DNA of 64,000 nt from Taxillus chinensis (lineage: Eukaryota; Streptophyta; Magnoliopsida; Santalales; Loranthaceae), in NCBI GenBank assembly GCA_023512835.1, contig CM042084.1, forward strand, positions 55,544,793 through 55,608,792, read 5' to 3'. The translations under genes were made by a program, and so were the position numbers. Position 1 is the stretch's first letter. Each line of letters begins with the position of its first letter. Of this stretch, positions 1-11,640 are shown piece by piece. The notes under the pieces were generated by a model. It was not told where the DNA came from, did no database searches, and saw only the letters and a program-made list of their open reading frames with translations.

Positions 1-1011
1 AGCCACCTCCCACCCTTAAGATTGTTCATCCTCGAATAACTCTGGTGCTGCTCACGCATCATGGACTCACGTTCCTAGGTCTCCTCCTCAATGCCGCGGT
101 GCTGCCATAACACACGAACCAAAGGAATAGCAGGACCACGCAAAAGCTTCTCCCGCCGATCGAGTATACGGATAGGGGCCTCAACAACGGACATGTCATC
201 CTCAATGTCCAATGTCCCCTAATCAATCACATGAGTGGGGTCAGGATGATACTTCCGCAACTGGATACATGGAACACATTGTGCACCCGACTCAATCGCG
301 GTGGCAATGCTAACCGGTAGGACATTGGCCACACACGAGCAATAACCTCAAAATGACCAATAAACCACGGAGATAGCTTGGAACCTCACCCAAACCGCCG
401 ATGTCCAGGACGGGAGAAACACGGAGAAACACATGATCTCCCATAGAAAACTCTAAAGGTCGCCGCCGCTGATCTGTATAAGACTTCTGTCGACTCTGCG
501 CGGACAACAAGCGCTGACGAATCAACTTTACCTTCTTGGTAGCCTCTTGAACCAACTGTGGTCCCAAGAGAGCTGCCTCCCCGACCTCAGTCCAACATAA
601 AGGTGATCGACACGGCCTCCCATACAATGCCTCGAAAGGAGCCATCCCAATGGATACCTGATAACTGTTATTGTAGGAAAACTCCACTAAAGGAAGGTGA
701 GTTGCCCACGAACCCCCAAAATCTTGTACACAGGCCCGCAACATGTCCTCCAATGTCTGGTTCGTCCTCTCTGTTTGATCGTCAGTGTTTTGGTGAAAGG
801 CTGTACTCAAGTTAAGCTTTGTCCCCATAGCCTCCTGCAAGCCTGCCCACAAATGGGAAGTGAACCGTGAATCTCTATCGGACACAATTGACGATGGTAC
901 CCCATGCAGTCTCACGACCTCGTTCACATACAGCTGACTCAAGGCCCCAATGGAATCCTGCTCTCGAATGGCAAGGAAATGGGTCGACTTCGTTAACCAA
1001 TCCACAATCAC
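1..1011 (-). pseudogene. TEK-1 integrase C-terminal part and chromodomain (broken)
   Basis: The open stretch 1011-310 (233 codons) carries the second and third residues of the integrase catalytic triad: Asp45 in SDRDSRF and Glu81 in QTERTNQTLED, 35 residues apart as in a DDE integrase. It runs into the GDHVFLRVSP region before the GPF/Y module. Bases 1-300 encode, in other frames, the chromodomain tail (VLWQHRGIEE, then a stop at 75-77 where TEK-4 has Trp). The HHCC zinc finger and the first catalytic Asp (in MDFVTGLP) are absent: compared with TEK-4, about 420 bp are missing near base 1012. The usual role is insertion of cDNA into chromatin, with the chromodomain guiding it. This copy cannot do so. 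Confidence 0.88.
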
Positions 1012-2331
1012 CCTGCCTTCCTGGACTCGCTAGTACAGCTCAGGCACAACAACAATAGGACTCAGGATTGTCCCACCATCACGAGCAATAGGCTGCAATT
1101 GCAACATCGCCAACTGCTCCATCAGCTTCTACTCTCTCACGACCACCTCAGCCTTCCCCTTCCTGCTTAACACGTCAGCCACAACATTGCCTTTTGCCTG
1201 GGGTATAGGCAAGAGTAAAGTCGAAAGTCTATAAATACTCCACCCATCTCATCTGCCTCAAATTCAAGTCCTTCTAAGTAAAGATGTACTGAAGGCTCTT
1301 GTGATCTGAGAACACCACAAACTTCTCCCCCAAAAGGTAATGCTGCCAACTCTTTAAGGCAAAGATGACAACTGCCAACTCAAAATCATGAGTAGGGTAA
1401 TTCTACTCATGAGGTTTCAGTTGCCTTGACCCATAAGCTACCACACTGTGCTCTTGCATAAGCACACACCCTAAACCAATCCTGGATGCATCACAATACA
1501 CCTCATATGGGATACCCTCCCTAGGTAACCTCAACACAGGTGCAGTGGTCAAACGGGTTTTGAGAGCCTCAAACGCCTGCTGACACTTATTAGTCCACTC
1601 AAACTTCACTCCTTTCCTAGTCAATGCCGTCATAGGAGCCGCCAAATGGGAGAATCCCTCTACAAAACGACGATAGTACCCCGCCAAACCAAAGAAACTA
1701 CGAATCTCGAAAACATTGGTTGGCCTCTCCCACGATGCCACAGCCTCAATCTTGGCTGGGTCCACTCTAACTCCCTCAGCTGACACTACATGGCCAAGAA
1801 AGTGAACCTCCTGCATCCAAAACTCACATTTGCTAAACTTATCAAACAACTGCTGGTCCCTCAAGGTTTACAGCACTATCGCCAAATGCTCTACATGCTC
1901 CCTCTTCGTCTTGGAATACACCAAGATATCGTCTATAAACACCACCACAAAGGAATCCAAATATGGAGCAAAGACCAGGTTCATCAAATGCATGAACACT
2001 GCTGGTGCATTAGTGAGCCCGAAAGGCATCACTACCCACTCATAGTGCCCATACCCACCAAGATACCAAAAAGCCGTCTTAGGGATGTTCTCCTCCCTAA
2101 CCCTTAACTGGTGATACCCCGATCGCAGATCTATCTTGGAAAACCACTGGGCCCACTCAGTTGGTCAAACAAGTCGTCTATCCGAGGCAACGGATTCTTG
2201 TTCTTCACAGTCACCAAATTCAGCTTCCTGTAGTGAATGCAGAGGCGGAGTGTGCCATCTTCCTTCTTTGCAAAGAGCACTGGAGCACCCCAGGGTGAGG
2301 TACTCGGTCTGATATACCCTTGGTCCACCAA
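1012..2331 (-). pseudogene. TEK-1 reverse transcriptase and RNase H (frameshifted)
   Basis: The RT begins at 2331 with [19 protein letters not shown] and continues through LCIHYRKLN, where the family has DYR, so an Asp is changed to His. The core follows in other frames between 2130 and 1865 and includes the [10 protein letters not shown] active-site block. RT thumb and RNase H follow at 1864-1403 ([15 protein letters not shown], then [30 protein letters not shown]), and the RNase H tail is scattered at 1349-1167. At least three frame changes separate these pieces. Together they would copy RNA to DNA and remove the RNA strand. The domain order and the YEVYCDAS block make the identity secure; the gene is dead. 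Confidence 0.87.
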
Positions 2332-2346
2332 CTCCTCTATTTGCCT

Positions 2347-3066
2347 CTAAAGGTCCCTTAACTCGGCTAGGCCCATACGATATGCCACTTGGGAGATTGG
2401 GCCAGTCCCCAGTACCGACTCAATGGTGAACTCCACACTTCTCTTAGGAGGTAAACTCCTCAACTGCTCAAGAAAGACATCCTGAAATTGGTCAACAACT
2501 ACTGGCCACACTCTCTTTTCCACTTTCCCCTCCTCAGCAAAGGTTAGGGCTGCCAACCTGTGGGTAATGGCACCCCACTGGTCCAGCATTGGCCCTGCTC
2601 GACTCGCCTCACCGTCCCCCTCCCCCTGTAGGGTGCAAGAAGTCCCTGCAGGTGTCACGAAGGATACACGCCGCCGATAATAATCTATCTTGGCCTGAAA
2701 AGCCATAAGCCAATCCATACCCAAGATCAGGTCAAATGTACGCAAGGGCATCACGTACAAATCGAAACTAAGCTCCACATCCCCTATAGTTAACACACAG
2801 TCACAACATATGCGCCGCACCTCAATCATACCCCCCACCGGAGACTCCACTGCTAGGGGTCTCTTTGCCTCAACACATGCGAATCCTAACCCCTCAATCA
2901 GAAGTTCAGCAACAAACGAACATGATGCACTCGTATCAAAAAGAGCAGAAACAAGCGTACGAGAGATCAAAAGGGTACCTCTAACCACCGATAGTCCTGC
3001 CCCACCCTCCGCCGGTAGAGGTGGTAGCTCAGCCTCCTCCTGGGGTGTTGCATCCAGCGCAAACAC
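2347..3066 (-). pseudogene. TEK-1 aspartic protease and start of pol linker
   Basis: An open stretch of 239 codons. The active-site block reads LFDTSASCSFVAELLIEGLG, so the catalytic DTG has become DTS; TEK-4 keeps DTGASCSF at the matching place. Further on come CDCVLTIGDVELSFDLYVMPL and [18 protein letters not shown], the ILGMDWL block typical of retropepsin-like domains in gypsy pol. The end, [23 protein letters not shown], is the linker leading into RT. The enzyme would cut the Gag-Pol polyprotein. The Gly-to-Ser change (GGT to AGT class, a transition) probably inactivates it. Confidence 0.85.
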
Positions 3067-3126
3067 CCTCCTTTGACCCGTGCAACTAGTCGGCTCACCC
3101 TCTGGACGATTCCCACCCTGTCTGCC

Positions 3127-4399
3127 TCAAGCATCAACCTGCTGTCGCTCTGGCCTCCCCTGAGGTCGGGTCTGGTTCGATCCTGCCTGACTAGCCAGCC
3201 ACTGATGAACTGGTCTCTCTGCTAGAGCACGGAAACTGGCATCTCTCCTCGTATTGGATGCCATGCCCCCAACTCCCCTGTTACCACTCTGGCAAACCCG
3301 GCTCAAATGGCCCTCTCGTCCACAGCTATTGCATCTCCAATCCTTCTTTGGACACTCCCTCCTAAAGTGGCCTTGCTCCCCACAGCAATGACAACCACTA
3401 GGGAGACCTCCTGTTGGACCTCCCTGTCTACTGCCGCCAAAACTAGACCTCCCTGCGTTCACTGATGGCTGTCCCCTGTTGCGGAAGGAATTGTTATCTC
3501 TCTCCTCGGTCTTGGGCCTCTTGGGCCCCGAATCACGTTCAGATCCGCCCTGCAACTGGCGACCCTGATGGGCCTGCCTCCCATTATCTAGCTCCCTCTC
3601 AGTGATACGAGCTGTCTCTACTACCTTAGCATAAGTCCTCAAGCACAACATTGCCACCCTCTGCCTAAGGGCTGGCCTAAGGCCCAAAGTGAACTTGTGG
3701 CCCTTCAGGTCCTCCCTTGCCACAGTCTCGGGAGCAAACCTACTCAAACTCTGGAACTCCCGCTCATACTCGGGCACTGTCTTCGATCCCTACCTCAAGC
3801 TATCAAATTCCTCCCTCTTTTGCCACCTTAATGACTCGGGGAAGAACTCGTTATGGAAGAGTTGCAAGAACTCCTCCCACAGCATGAGCTACACTGCACG
3901 GCTCCCCGCGACACTTAGCCACCACTCCAAAGTATTCCCCTCCAGCTGCTGAATGGCCAGTCTCACCTTATCCTCCTCCTGGGAAGGAGAAAGAAAAACA
4001 TATGCTCGATCTACCTCAACCAATGCTCAGCTACCACAGGATCCCCTTCACCGTTGAACCTTGGAGGTTGTTCCTTTCGGAACCTTGTCACCACGTCATC
4101 CTCTACAGGAATTGGTACGCCACCTAGTGAACTCTCACACTCACGAGGTAACCCCCCACTGGTGGTGGTGGTGGTGGTAGTGGCACCACCTGTTGTGCTG
4201 CCATTTCACGGCGCACCTCCTCCTGAACCTCCTGCCGGATACCCTCCCTAAGCTCTCGGACTTCCAGTCGGATGCCCTCTCGCAGCTGTGCCAATAACAG
4301 CGCATGTCCTCCAGTAGACTGCCCCGCACTCGGGCCCTCATGGGCAGATGACTCATCAGCCACTGCCCCTGGCGCACGTGTCGCTCTCCTCGGTGGCAT
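3127..4399 (-). pseudogene. TEK-1 gag (nucleocapsid with two zinc knuckles)
   Basis: The start is taken at 4399 because MPPRRATRAPGAV recurs as the gag start in TEK-4 (36136) and TEK-6 (51607). Residues after it form an acidic and Arg-rich helix (ELREGIRQEVQEEVRREM), followed by a frame change in a CCA/GGT-rich tract near 4160. The stretch 3777-3127 keeps the end of the retrotransposon gag domain (MPEYEREFQSLSRFAPETVA) and two CX2CX4HX4C knuckles at its residues 129-142 and 149-162. Gag packages the RNA into virus-like particles. From 4400 to 4835 there is only untranslated leader with no gene that I can see. Confidence 0.87.
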
Positions 4400-4835
4400 T
4401 CTTACTACACAAAGTAAGAAAGACAACCATCAAAACGCATTCATAATCTATCACGTGTCACTACCTCTACCCCATCTATCAATTCTACCATCACATGGCA
4501 TGTCATACATACATTACATCAATCCACATTATACACAGCTTATTCCATATTGCACACAGCTCAAACAAATAAGGACTTTTCCTTGTCATCATGCCCAAGG
4601 TGTTCCAAGAAAATTCAGAGTTGCTCATTTTAAGCTTTATCACAGTTTAGCACACATAGACAACAAATGCAACTAGTGCCCTAATGTCATTGCATGCAAA
4701 TCCTACCTTAGGTCTGAACTACCCCAAGTACACCTTAGAGGCTCAAAGAGGACCACGTTGATCAGGCATGTCCCTCCAGGCTCCTCCAAAGGACTTAAGA
4801 TAACTAGATCCGCCCACTACCCTAGGCCAACTAGA

Positions 4836-4851
4836 CCATGCTCTGATACTA
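4836..4851 (-). other. TEK-1 primer-binding site (initiator tRNA-Met)
   Basis: On the minus strand the site reads TAGTATCAGAGCATGG, three bases inside the LTR end. It differs by one base (A for G at position 2) from the TGGTATCAGAGC expected for plant initiator tRNA-Met, which primes minus-strand DNA synthesis. It fixes the LTR boundary at 4855 and the orientation of the element. Confidence 0.9.
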
Positions 4852-4854
4852 TAC

Positions 4855-5465
4855 TGTCACGCCCCGGATTTCCAACCTGAGGAAACCGGTTCGTGACTCC
4901 CCTTTACCCACCCGGTGGGCAAGGGGTTGATATACAACAGAAATTCGCAAAGACATAAGCCAATATCTTTATTATTTTAAAACCATAATAAACGTTTAAA
5001 ACCAAACCACATGCCTTTATTACATTCAAATCTTGTTTCCAACCTCTCCCCACTAGGGTTACATCAATTTCCTCAAACTAACAATTAAACGAAACAATAA
5101 AACAAATATGGTCTTCCACCTTGGGGTTTCACCTAGCGCTTGTAGGTTCCTGAAAGGAAACACATCACAGAAGGAGGGGTGAGCAACCACAGCTCAGTAG
5201 GGATCATGTCTCTCCAACCCATCCCATGCTCTTAGAATCTACATGAGGACGTGCACAAGTGTAGTGTAGTGACAAAAAGATACAAGCAGCTGATAATCCA
5301 GTCAAGCGTCAACACACAAGTCACAAGTACAACCTTTCCACAGCCACACAGGCTTGTATATTCACAGCCACATAGGCTAACATTTCCACAGCCACACAGG
5401 CTAACATAAACAGTCCCGGGCTTCCACAGCCACCGGGTTCCAAGAACAGTCTCGGGCTTCCACAG
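4855..5465 (-). repeat. TEK-1 5' LTR, proximal segment
   Basis: This is the PBS-proximal end of the LTR. On the plus strand it opens TGTCACGCCCCGGATTTCC, the terminus shared by TEK-3, TEK-4 and (reversed) TEK-6. It includes the conserved block with GTGAGCAACCACAGCTCAG near 5180 and several units ending CCACAGCCACACAGG or CCACAGCCACCGGG (5335-5465), a short version of the array expanded in TEK-3. GAL-1 interrupts it after 5465; it resumes at 11146. Confidence 0.9.
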
Positions 5466-5850
5466 TGTCACGGGGTCAGCCTTTATAGCAGCTTAACCCA
5501 TGTGGCACCTAGTTCCCACCCGTACGAAGGAACGCTAGGTCAGCCTAACTCATCACATTTGGATTAGAACCCATTGATCCGTTGTAAAGCGATTGTGTAG
5601 GGAAGCGCTTAATGGAAGATCGATTAAACGAAGGCAACAAACGATTGTATTGATTGCTTGAAAGCTTTACAACATCACTCCCCTACATATAGATGTTAAC
5701 ACTTTTCTGGCAGTGGCACCAGGAGACATCATATATGATCGAAATCTAAAATCTTTACAACTTACTCTATAAGCTAAGTTACAAGACTTTACAAGGGGGA
5801 AACACCCCAAAATAGCCTAAGTATGCTAGGATAAGCCTCGGTCCGTGACA
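5466..5850 (-). repeat. GAL-1 3' LTR
   Basis: A 385-bp LTR starting TGTCACGGGGTCAGCC and ending TCCGTGACA. It pairs with 10759-11145; the two differ by scattered single-base changes, so the insertion is fairly young but not recent. Confidence 0.93.
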
Positions 5851-5866
5851 TTGTCCCCCACCCAAT
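5851..5866 (-). other. GAL-1 polypurine tract
   Basis: On the minus strand the sequence is ATTGGGTGGGGGACAA directly before the 3' LTR. This is where plus-strand DNA synthesis would begin. Confidence 0.85.
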
Positions 5867-5867
5867 T

Positions 5868-7130
5868 TCACAGCATCCTCGTTGCATCTTCGGCTTCCTC
5901 GAACCCATGGAACTGCTGGATGTAGCATTCGGTCTCTTCCCGGTACTCTTCAATCTCTTTGGAGAATTGCCCCAGATTCTCTTCCTTCTCCCAGCTTGCC
6001 TCTTCAACCGGCTTGTTCTTCCATTGCATGTAGTACTCCACCTGACTTGGATCTACGCCTCTTCTTGGCACGACTCTACGAGAATGGATTTTCTCTATCT
6101 CTTTGTCGTAGGTCTTTCCTGTTGATGCTGTTGGTGTCTGCACCGCCCGCTGTCTGCTCATATCTTCCAAGTCTTCGTGGTAAAGCTTGAGCAAACTAAC
6201 GTGGAACACTGGATGCCTTTGTAAGGTTGTCAGGAGGTCCAGTTTGTATGAGACCTTTCCAAATCTCTTAAGTACTTTGAAAGGCCCCTCATATCAGTGC
6301 ACCAAACCCTTGTGCAATTGTCTGAGTGCTTTGGTTTGGCGTGGAAGGAGTTTGAGCATCACCATGTCTCCTTCTTGAAATTCCAAGGGCCTCCTTTGTT
6401 GATCCCCCCACTTCTTCATCTTCTTCGCCACTTTGTGCAAGTATGCCATGGCCAGATCTGTCTGTTCATACCATCCTTTTGCAAACTTGAACGCCACAGG
6501 GCTCTTTTCAGTGTACCCCCGAGTGATGGAAGTGGGTGTCAATGGTTGCTGCCCAGTTGCGAGTTCGAACAGGCTCTCATTTGTGGACTCGCTCTTCTGC
6601 AAGTTATATGAGAATTAGGCTATGTCTAGCAACTTGGCCCAATCTCTTTGATTTGCACTCACGTAGTGCCTTAGATACAGCTCCAGTAAGCCATTGACAC
6701 GTTCAGTTTGGCCGTCTGTATGTAGGTGTAAACTTGTTGAAAAGTTTAAGTCTGAACCCATTATTCAGAATAGCTCGGTCCAAAACCGCCCAGTAAATCA
6801 TGAGTCCCGATTGCTCACGATTGTCTTTGGAATGTCCTAGTACTTCACCACGTACTTAAAGAATAGTCGGGCTGTGTCATCTGCTGAGCAGTCTTTCGGA
6901 GCTGAAATGAAAACTCCAAACTTAGAGAATCGGTCGACCACCACAATGATCGTATGGCATCCTTCGGATCTTGGGAGACAAACAATGAAGTCCATCGAAA
7001 CACTTTCCCAAGGTCTTTCCGAAGTGGGCAACGGTTCTAACAGTCCCGCCGATTGCCGATTCTCTATCTTGTCTTGTTGGCACATAAGACAAGTCCTCAC
7101 ATACACTTGGACGTCCTCGTAAAGTTGAGG
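5868..7130 (-). pseudogene. GAL-1 integrase and chromodomain
   Basis: In one frame from 7106: the CC half of the HHCC finger (VRTCLMCQQDK; its two His lie before the stop at 7131-7133), then SMDFIVCLPRSEG with the first catalytic Asp. The second catalytic Asp has become Asn (codon 6810-6812, SNRDS in place of SDRDS), and a TGA lies at 6798-6800. The third acidic residue survives in the TDGQTERVN block. The C-terminal part has GDMVMLKLLPRQ, a GPF module (YEGPFKVLKRFG) and a chromodomain (QVEYYMQWKNKPVEEASWEKE) near the 5' end of the stretch 6209-5868. The enzyme would integrate cDNA. The Asp-to-Asn change alone would abolish it. Confidence 0.87.
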
Positions 7131-9053
7131 CTAGTAGTAGCTCCTTTCCACCAATGCCAATTTACGATTGACTCCGGGATGGCTAGCCCACCACGAGTCA
7201 TGACATTCTTTGAGGATGTCTCTCCTCAAACTTTCCCATTTAGGAACGTACACCCGTTCCCCTCGAGTATGGGGCAAGTTATCCCTTAGCCAAAATCGCC
7301 TCCTCTTTCCATCCTTGACGCATTCCACCAAGGACTTGGCTAATGGATCATGCTCCATTCCTTCCTTCAGTTTGTCCACCAAGGGGAATTGTGGTTGGCT
7401 AATGGATTCAAGTTCCACCTTTCGACTTAGTGTATCAGCCACCACATTATTGGTGCCTGGTTTGTACTCGAGCACAAAGTCAAATTCCGCTTGGAGTCCT
7501 TGCCACCGTGCTTGCTTTGGAGTTAAGTTCCTTTGAGTTAGGAAATAACTTGTAGCAATGTTGTCCGTCTTCACCACGAACTTGGACCCTAGCAAGTAAT
7601 GCCTCCACACCTGAAGGCAATGCATAACTGCCGTTATCTCCTTTTCATGCACCGCGTACCTCCGTTCGGTGCCATTGAGTTTCCGGCTTTCATATGCTAC
7701 AGGATGCCCCTCCTGCATTAGAGCTCCACCGATGGCAAAGTCTGAATCATCCGTGTGAACTTCATAAGGCTTTGTATGGTCCGGTAGTGCCATCACCGGT
7801 CCGTTTGTCACGGCTTGCTTCAACTTCTCAAATGCCTCTTGGCAAGCATCATCCCACACTCAAGTCTTGTTCTTCTTTAGTAGTTCCGTCAAGGGTGCAG
7901 CAATGTGGGAATAGCCACAGATAGATCTTCTATAGTAGTTAACCAAGCCAAGGAAGGAACGCATCTCAGGGATTTTCTTGGGCGTCTCCCATTCCTTGAT
8001 AGCTAACACTTTCTTGTTATCCATATTTAGTTTGCCGCCGCTAATGATGTGACCTAAGAAGGGCACCTCCTTCTTCGCAAAGTCACATTTTTCCTTCTTC
8101 ACAAATAGTTGGTTCTCCCTTAGGATTTGGAAAACCCACTGTAGGTGTGCCTTGTGCTCCTCCAGGGTTTTGCTATAGACGACAATGTCATCAAGGTACA
8201 CCACGACGAATCTATCCAAGTATGGTTGAAAGATCCGGTTCATCAACGTACAGAATGTGGCAGGGGCGTTTGTGAGGCCAAAGGGCATCACCAAGAACTC
8301 GTAAGAGCCATATCTTGTGACGCACGCTGTCTTTGCCTCATCACCTTCGGCTATCCGTACTTGCCAATATCCCGACCGCAAGTCTAGCTTTGAGAACCAT
8401 CTCGCAGCACCAAGTTGATCAAACAGGTCGGATATTAGTGGGATGAGGTAGCTGTTCTTCACCGTAATCTTGTTCAGCGCCCTATAGTCAATGGATAGCC
8501 GCATCGACCCATCGTGCTTCTTTTGGAACAACACCAGTGCTCCAAATGGCGCTTTGGATGACCGAATGAAACCGGCCTCCAACAAGTCCTTCAATTGCTT
8601 CCGAAGTTCCACCAACTCTGGTGGTGCCATCTGATAGGGCACTGCAGCAGTAGGCCTTGCACCGGCCTCTAGTTCAATCATGTGATCCACCTCCCGCTTC
8701 GGCGGAAGTTGTTTGGGGAGTTCAGGTGGCATAACATCCCCAAACTCTTCAAGGACCATCTTCACTTCGGTTGGGGGCTCCTCCCCAACACTTGGGCATT
8801 CTTCCTTCACCATGGCAATGAAGTTTGGCTCTTGTCGCCTAACTCCTTTGGATAGTTGGAGCACCGAAAGAGACTTTGCCTCAAGCTCTTCCTCCCTCAT
8901 TACCTTCACCATGCACGTTTTTCCCTCGTCCATGATGCACATAGTGTTGGTGCTTGGAATTGGAATTGCCCGCACTTGGTCAACGAACTCCATCCCCAGC
9001 ACCATTGGACAGTCATCCATCAACACCACGGAGAGATTCACCTTGCCTCTCTA
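7131..9053 (-). pseudogene. GAL-1 reverse transcriptase and RNase H
   Basis: Two in-frame stretches, 9041-7860 (393 codons) and 7859-7131 (242 codons), are parted by a TGA at 7860-7862 where relatives have Trp. The first has the RT fingers ([18 protein letters not shown]), [19 protein letters not shown] and the active site YLDD at residues 282-285, followed by FLGHIIS. The second opens with the RNase H block (YEVHTDDSDFAIGGALMQEG) and ends with the His pair of the integrase zinc finger (ECHDSWWASHPG). The stop at 7131-7133 again stands at a Trp position. Apart from these stops the domains look well preserved. Confidence 0.9.
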
Positions 9054-9263
9054 CTCGCCGATACTTAGCTCGACACCTCGAGCCACGCCATGGATTGGAC
9101 TGGCACTGGAGTTCACCGCCTTCAGCCAGCCCTTCTCTTCTTTGTAGACTATCCCCAGTCTATGAGCTTCTTCGACCTTGATGAAGTTGTTGGTTGCACC
9201 CGTGTCCACCAAGGCCTTAGTTTCAAGGTTGTTGGCCTTAGCGAGCACGTACATGCGCCCCTT
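9054..9263 (-). pseudogene. GAL-1 aspartic protease
   Basis: An in-frame stretch with the retropepsin active site ALVDTGATNNFIK intact, then an in-frame TAG at 9051-9053 just before the RT-linker frame. The position directly after the gag zinc knuckle and before RT is the normal gypsy order. It would process the polyprotein; nothing else in it looks mutated. Confidence 0.85.
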
Positions 9264-10458
9264 CTATCGTCCAGATGGTGGCACCTCCACCTTCGCCTTG
9301 ATTGCATTTAGGAGTTGCAAGGAACCAAGTGGTGGATCCCTCGCATCCCTGTCTTCGTCTTCGTTGATTATTGCGGAGAGCTTGGAGCGCTTCGGGCACT
9401 CAAACGCCTTGTGAGGGCCTTCACAAAGGAAACAGGAGATCCTTGGCTTCTCCTCGTCCTTGAAACTATTCATGAAATGTTTTGGGCGTAAGTCCTTAGA
9501 CGGTTGGAAAGGTCTCCCTTTTCCTTCACTTCGGTTGTCTCCACCACCTTTCTCCTTATGGGACCTGTTTGCCTTAGAAGTCAATGAAGAGCTGGTGGTT
9601 TCCTTAGTTTCCTAAACTAGAGCATAGGTAGGCCAAGGAGCAAACCAGATGCGTCAAGAGCAAACTCCCTTCACCTGGCACTTACAGCCAAAGATGCGCG
9701 CCCACAGAGGTGCTAGCACCAGTGTGCTAGGTACCGACAGGTGCAAGGACACCCATACTCCGGGGGATTCTCCCCGGCTTCTTGTATTCGATGAGTGATT
9801 CGGCCACCGCCATGGCCGACGCCAGGTCCTGCACATTTCTCCGCTGCAAATCCAACTTCGCCCATTGCTGTAATCCATCCATGAAGGAAAATAAGGAATC
9901 CTTCACGGACATGTCCGGGATCTCCAATATCAGCTTAGAAAATTCGAGGACGTACTCCTGCACCGTGCCTTTGTGGGTAAGGCATCGAAGTTTCGCCCGG
10001 GACTCATCCTCCCCATTTTGGGGATAGAATTGGGCCTTGATCTCCCGCTTGAAATCCGCCCAATTATCGATAATCCATAGCCCGCACTCCTTGTCGGCAT
10101 ATCATCGCCTCCACCACACCATAACCGAATCGACTAAGTATAACGGAGCGGTCTTCACCTTCTTTGCCTCGTCGACGATGTTCAAGGCATCAAAGTACTG
10201 CTCCATGGTCCAGAGGAAGTTGTCTAACTCCCTCGCATTCTTTGACCCAGCATAGGTCTTAGGCTTTGGCACGTCGATTTTGGAGCTGGAATGATCGCCA
10301 ACACCACCTTGGGTGACCGCCATCTTGCATAGAGACCAATCCGTCTTGATCTCTTTGATCTCCTCTTGCATCGCCAGGATTTCGGACATGAGAGAACCCT
10401 TCAAGCCCTCGAATCGAGAATTCATGTCATCCATGACGGAGTTGAGAAGTCCTTGCAT
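9264..10458 (-). pseudogene. GAL-1 gag
   Basis: The N-terminal stretch starts at 10458 (MQGLLNSVMDDMNSRFEGL), a predicted coiled region, then FLWTMEQYFDALNI and VMVWWRR, which is the core of the retrotransposon gag domain. A second piece (9963-9727) carries MQEYVLEFSKLILEI and DLASAMAVAESL. After a frame change near 9600-9720 the piece 9584-9264 carries one CX2CX4HX4C zinc knuckle (CFLCEGPHKAFEC) and joins the protease in the pol frame. Gag would coat the RNA. The true start could lie upstream of 10458. Confidence 0.87.
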
Positions 10459-10740
10459 CCTTCGATAGCTTTCCTCATCCTCTGAGTCCAGCCTTTCGAT
10501 GCTTCCAGAGTGCTCCTAGATCACCTCCATCTAGTTGTTTAACGCCAACTCCACTTTGGCTAGCCGACTCTTTAGCGGACATGTTTCTCTCGAAACGGAC
10601 TTGTCTCTCCTCCGTTTCTTAGCGGTTTGCTCATTCTCACGGCCTTCGTGCCCCCCAACACTAATGACAATGGATCCTCCGTTTGTCATTTTTACACCGT
10701 CATGAAGTTTTTGATTGTTCCACCTAAGTTTGGCACCAAA

Positions 10741-10756
10741 CCGTGCTCTGATACCA
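10741..10756 (-). other. GAL-1 primer-binding site (initiator tRNA-Met)
   Basis: The minus strand reads TGGTATCAGAGCACGG, two bases from the LTR end: a perfect match over the 12 bases usual for the plant initiator tRNA-Met primer. Confidence 0.93.
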
Positions 10757-10758
10757 CT

Positions 10759-11145
10759 TGTCACGGGGTCAACCTTTATAGCAGCTTAACCCATGGGGCA
10801 CCTAGTTCCCACCCGTACGAAGGAACGCTAGGTCAGCCTAACTCGTCACATTTGGATTAGAACCCATCGATCTATTGTAAAGCGATTGTGTAGGGAAGCG
10901 CTTAGCAAAAGATCGATTAAACGAAGGCAACAAACAATTGTATTGATTGCTTGTAAGCTTTACAACATCACTCCCCTACATATAGATGTTAACACTTTTC
11001 TGGCAGTGACACCAGGAGACATCATATATGATCGAAATCTAAAATCTCTACAACTTACTCTATAAGCTAAGTTACAAGACTTTACGAGGGGGAAACACCC
11101 CAAAATAGCCTAAGTATGCTAGGATAAGCCACTTGGTCCATGACA
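10759..11145 (-). repeat. GAL-1 5' LTR
   Basis: A 387-bp LTR paired with 5466-5850, starting TGTCACGGGGTCAACC and ending TCCATGACA. With the PBS beside it, it fixes the minus orientation. TEK-1 LTR sequence resumes directly after it with ACAGCCACTGG. Confidence 0.93.
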
Positions 11146-11596
11146 ACAGCCACTGGATTCCAAAACAGTCCCGGGCTTCCACAGTCACCGGGTTACAAGC
11201 AAACACACATCACACTTAGCCACATAGGCAAAACATCAAACACTAAACATGCACAGCCTCACAGGCATAACATCGAACACATAACGTGCACACATTCACA
11301 GGCTCACAAACACAACCACACAAGCATAAATTCGAACACCTAGCATGGGCATATATACAAATATCCAAGCAAATACGCCATTGAAGGCCAACATCTATAT
11401 AAGAGATCACACCTATATGGATTTACATATATATATATATATATATATCCAGAAAATACAACAGATTGCCTATCATAAGACCAAAACCCTGTGATAGTTT
11501 CGAGGAGGAACAGAACCCCTACCTCAAGGATCCATCACGCTCCCACGCTAGATGTCGTCCACCAACGCTAGACACTTCATCAGCAACCAGGAGCTC

Positions 11597-11640
<44 letters not shown>

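Larger units (their letters stand above)
5466..11145 (-). mobile_element. GAL-1: complete small chromovirus (Galadriel/Reina-like)
   Basis: A full Ty3/gypsy element of 5680 bp inserted in the TEK-1 LTR. It has two LTRs of about 386 bp, a Met-type PBS, a PPT, gag, and pol with a terminal chromodomain. From 9584 down to 5868 the coding stretches all lie in one frame (coordinate modulo 3 equals 2), interrupted only by point stops, with one frame change inside gag. The flanks are CACAG on the left and ACAGC on the right, so the target duplication is ACAG, perhaps with a fifth changed base. Compact size and short LTRs fit the Galadriel or Reina lineages; I lean to Galadriel because of the block [19 protein letters not shown], but a tree would be needed. 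Confidence 0.92.

Noticed and set aside
558..1058. Plus-strand open frames of 63-85 codons over TEK-1 integrase
   Set aside because: They are the reverse shadow of integrase codons; the minus strand carries the conserved residues.
5232..5471. 79-codon minus frame with repeated CGCGN-type text in TEK-1 LTR
   Set aside because: Product of the CCACAGCCACAC repeats; not a gene.
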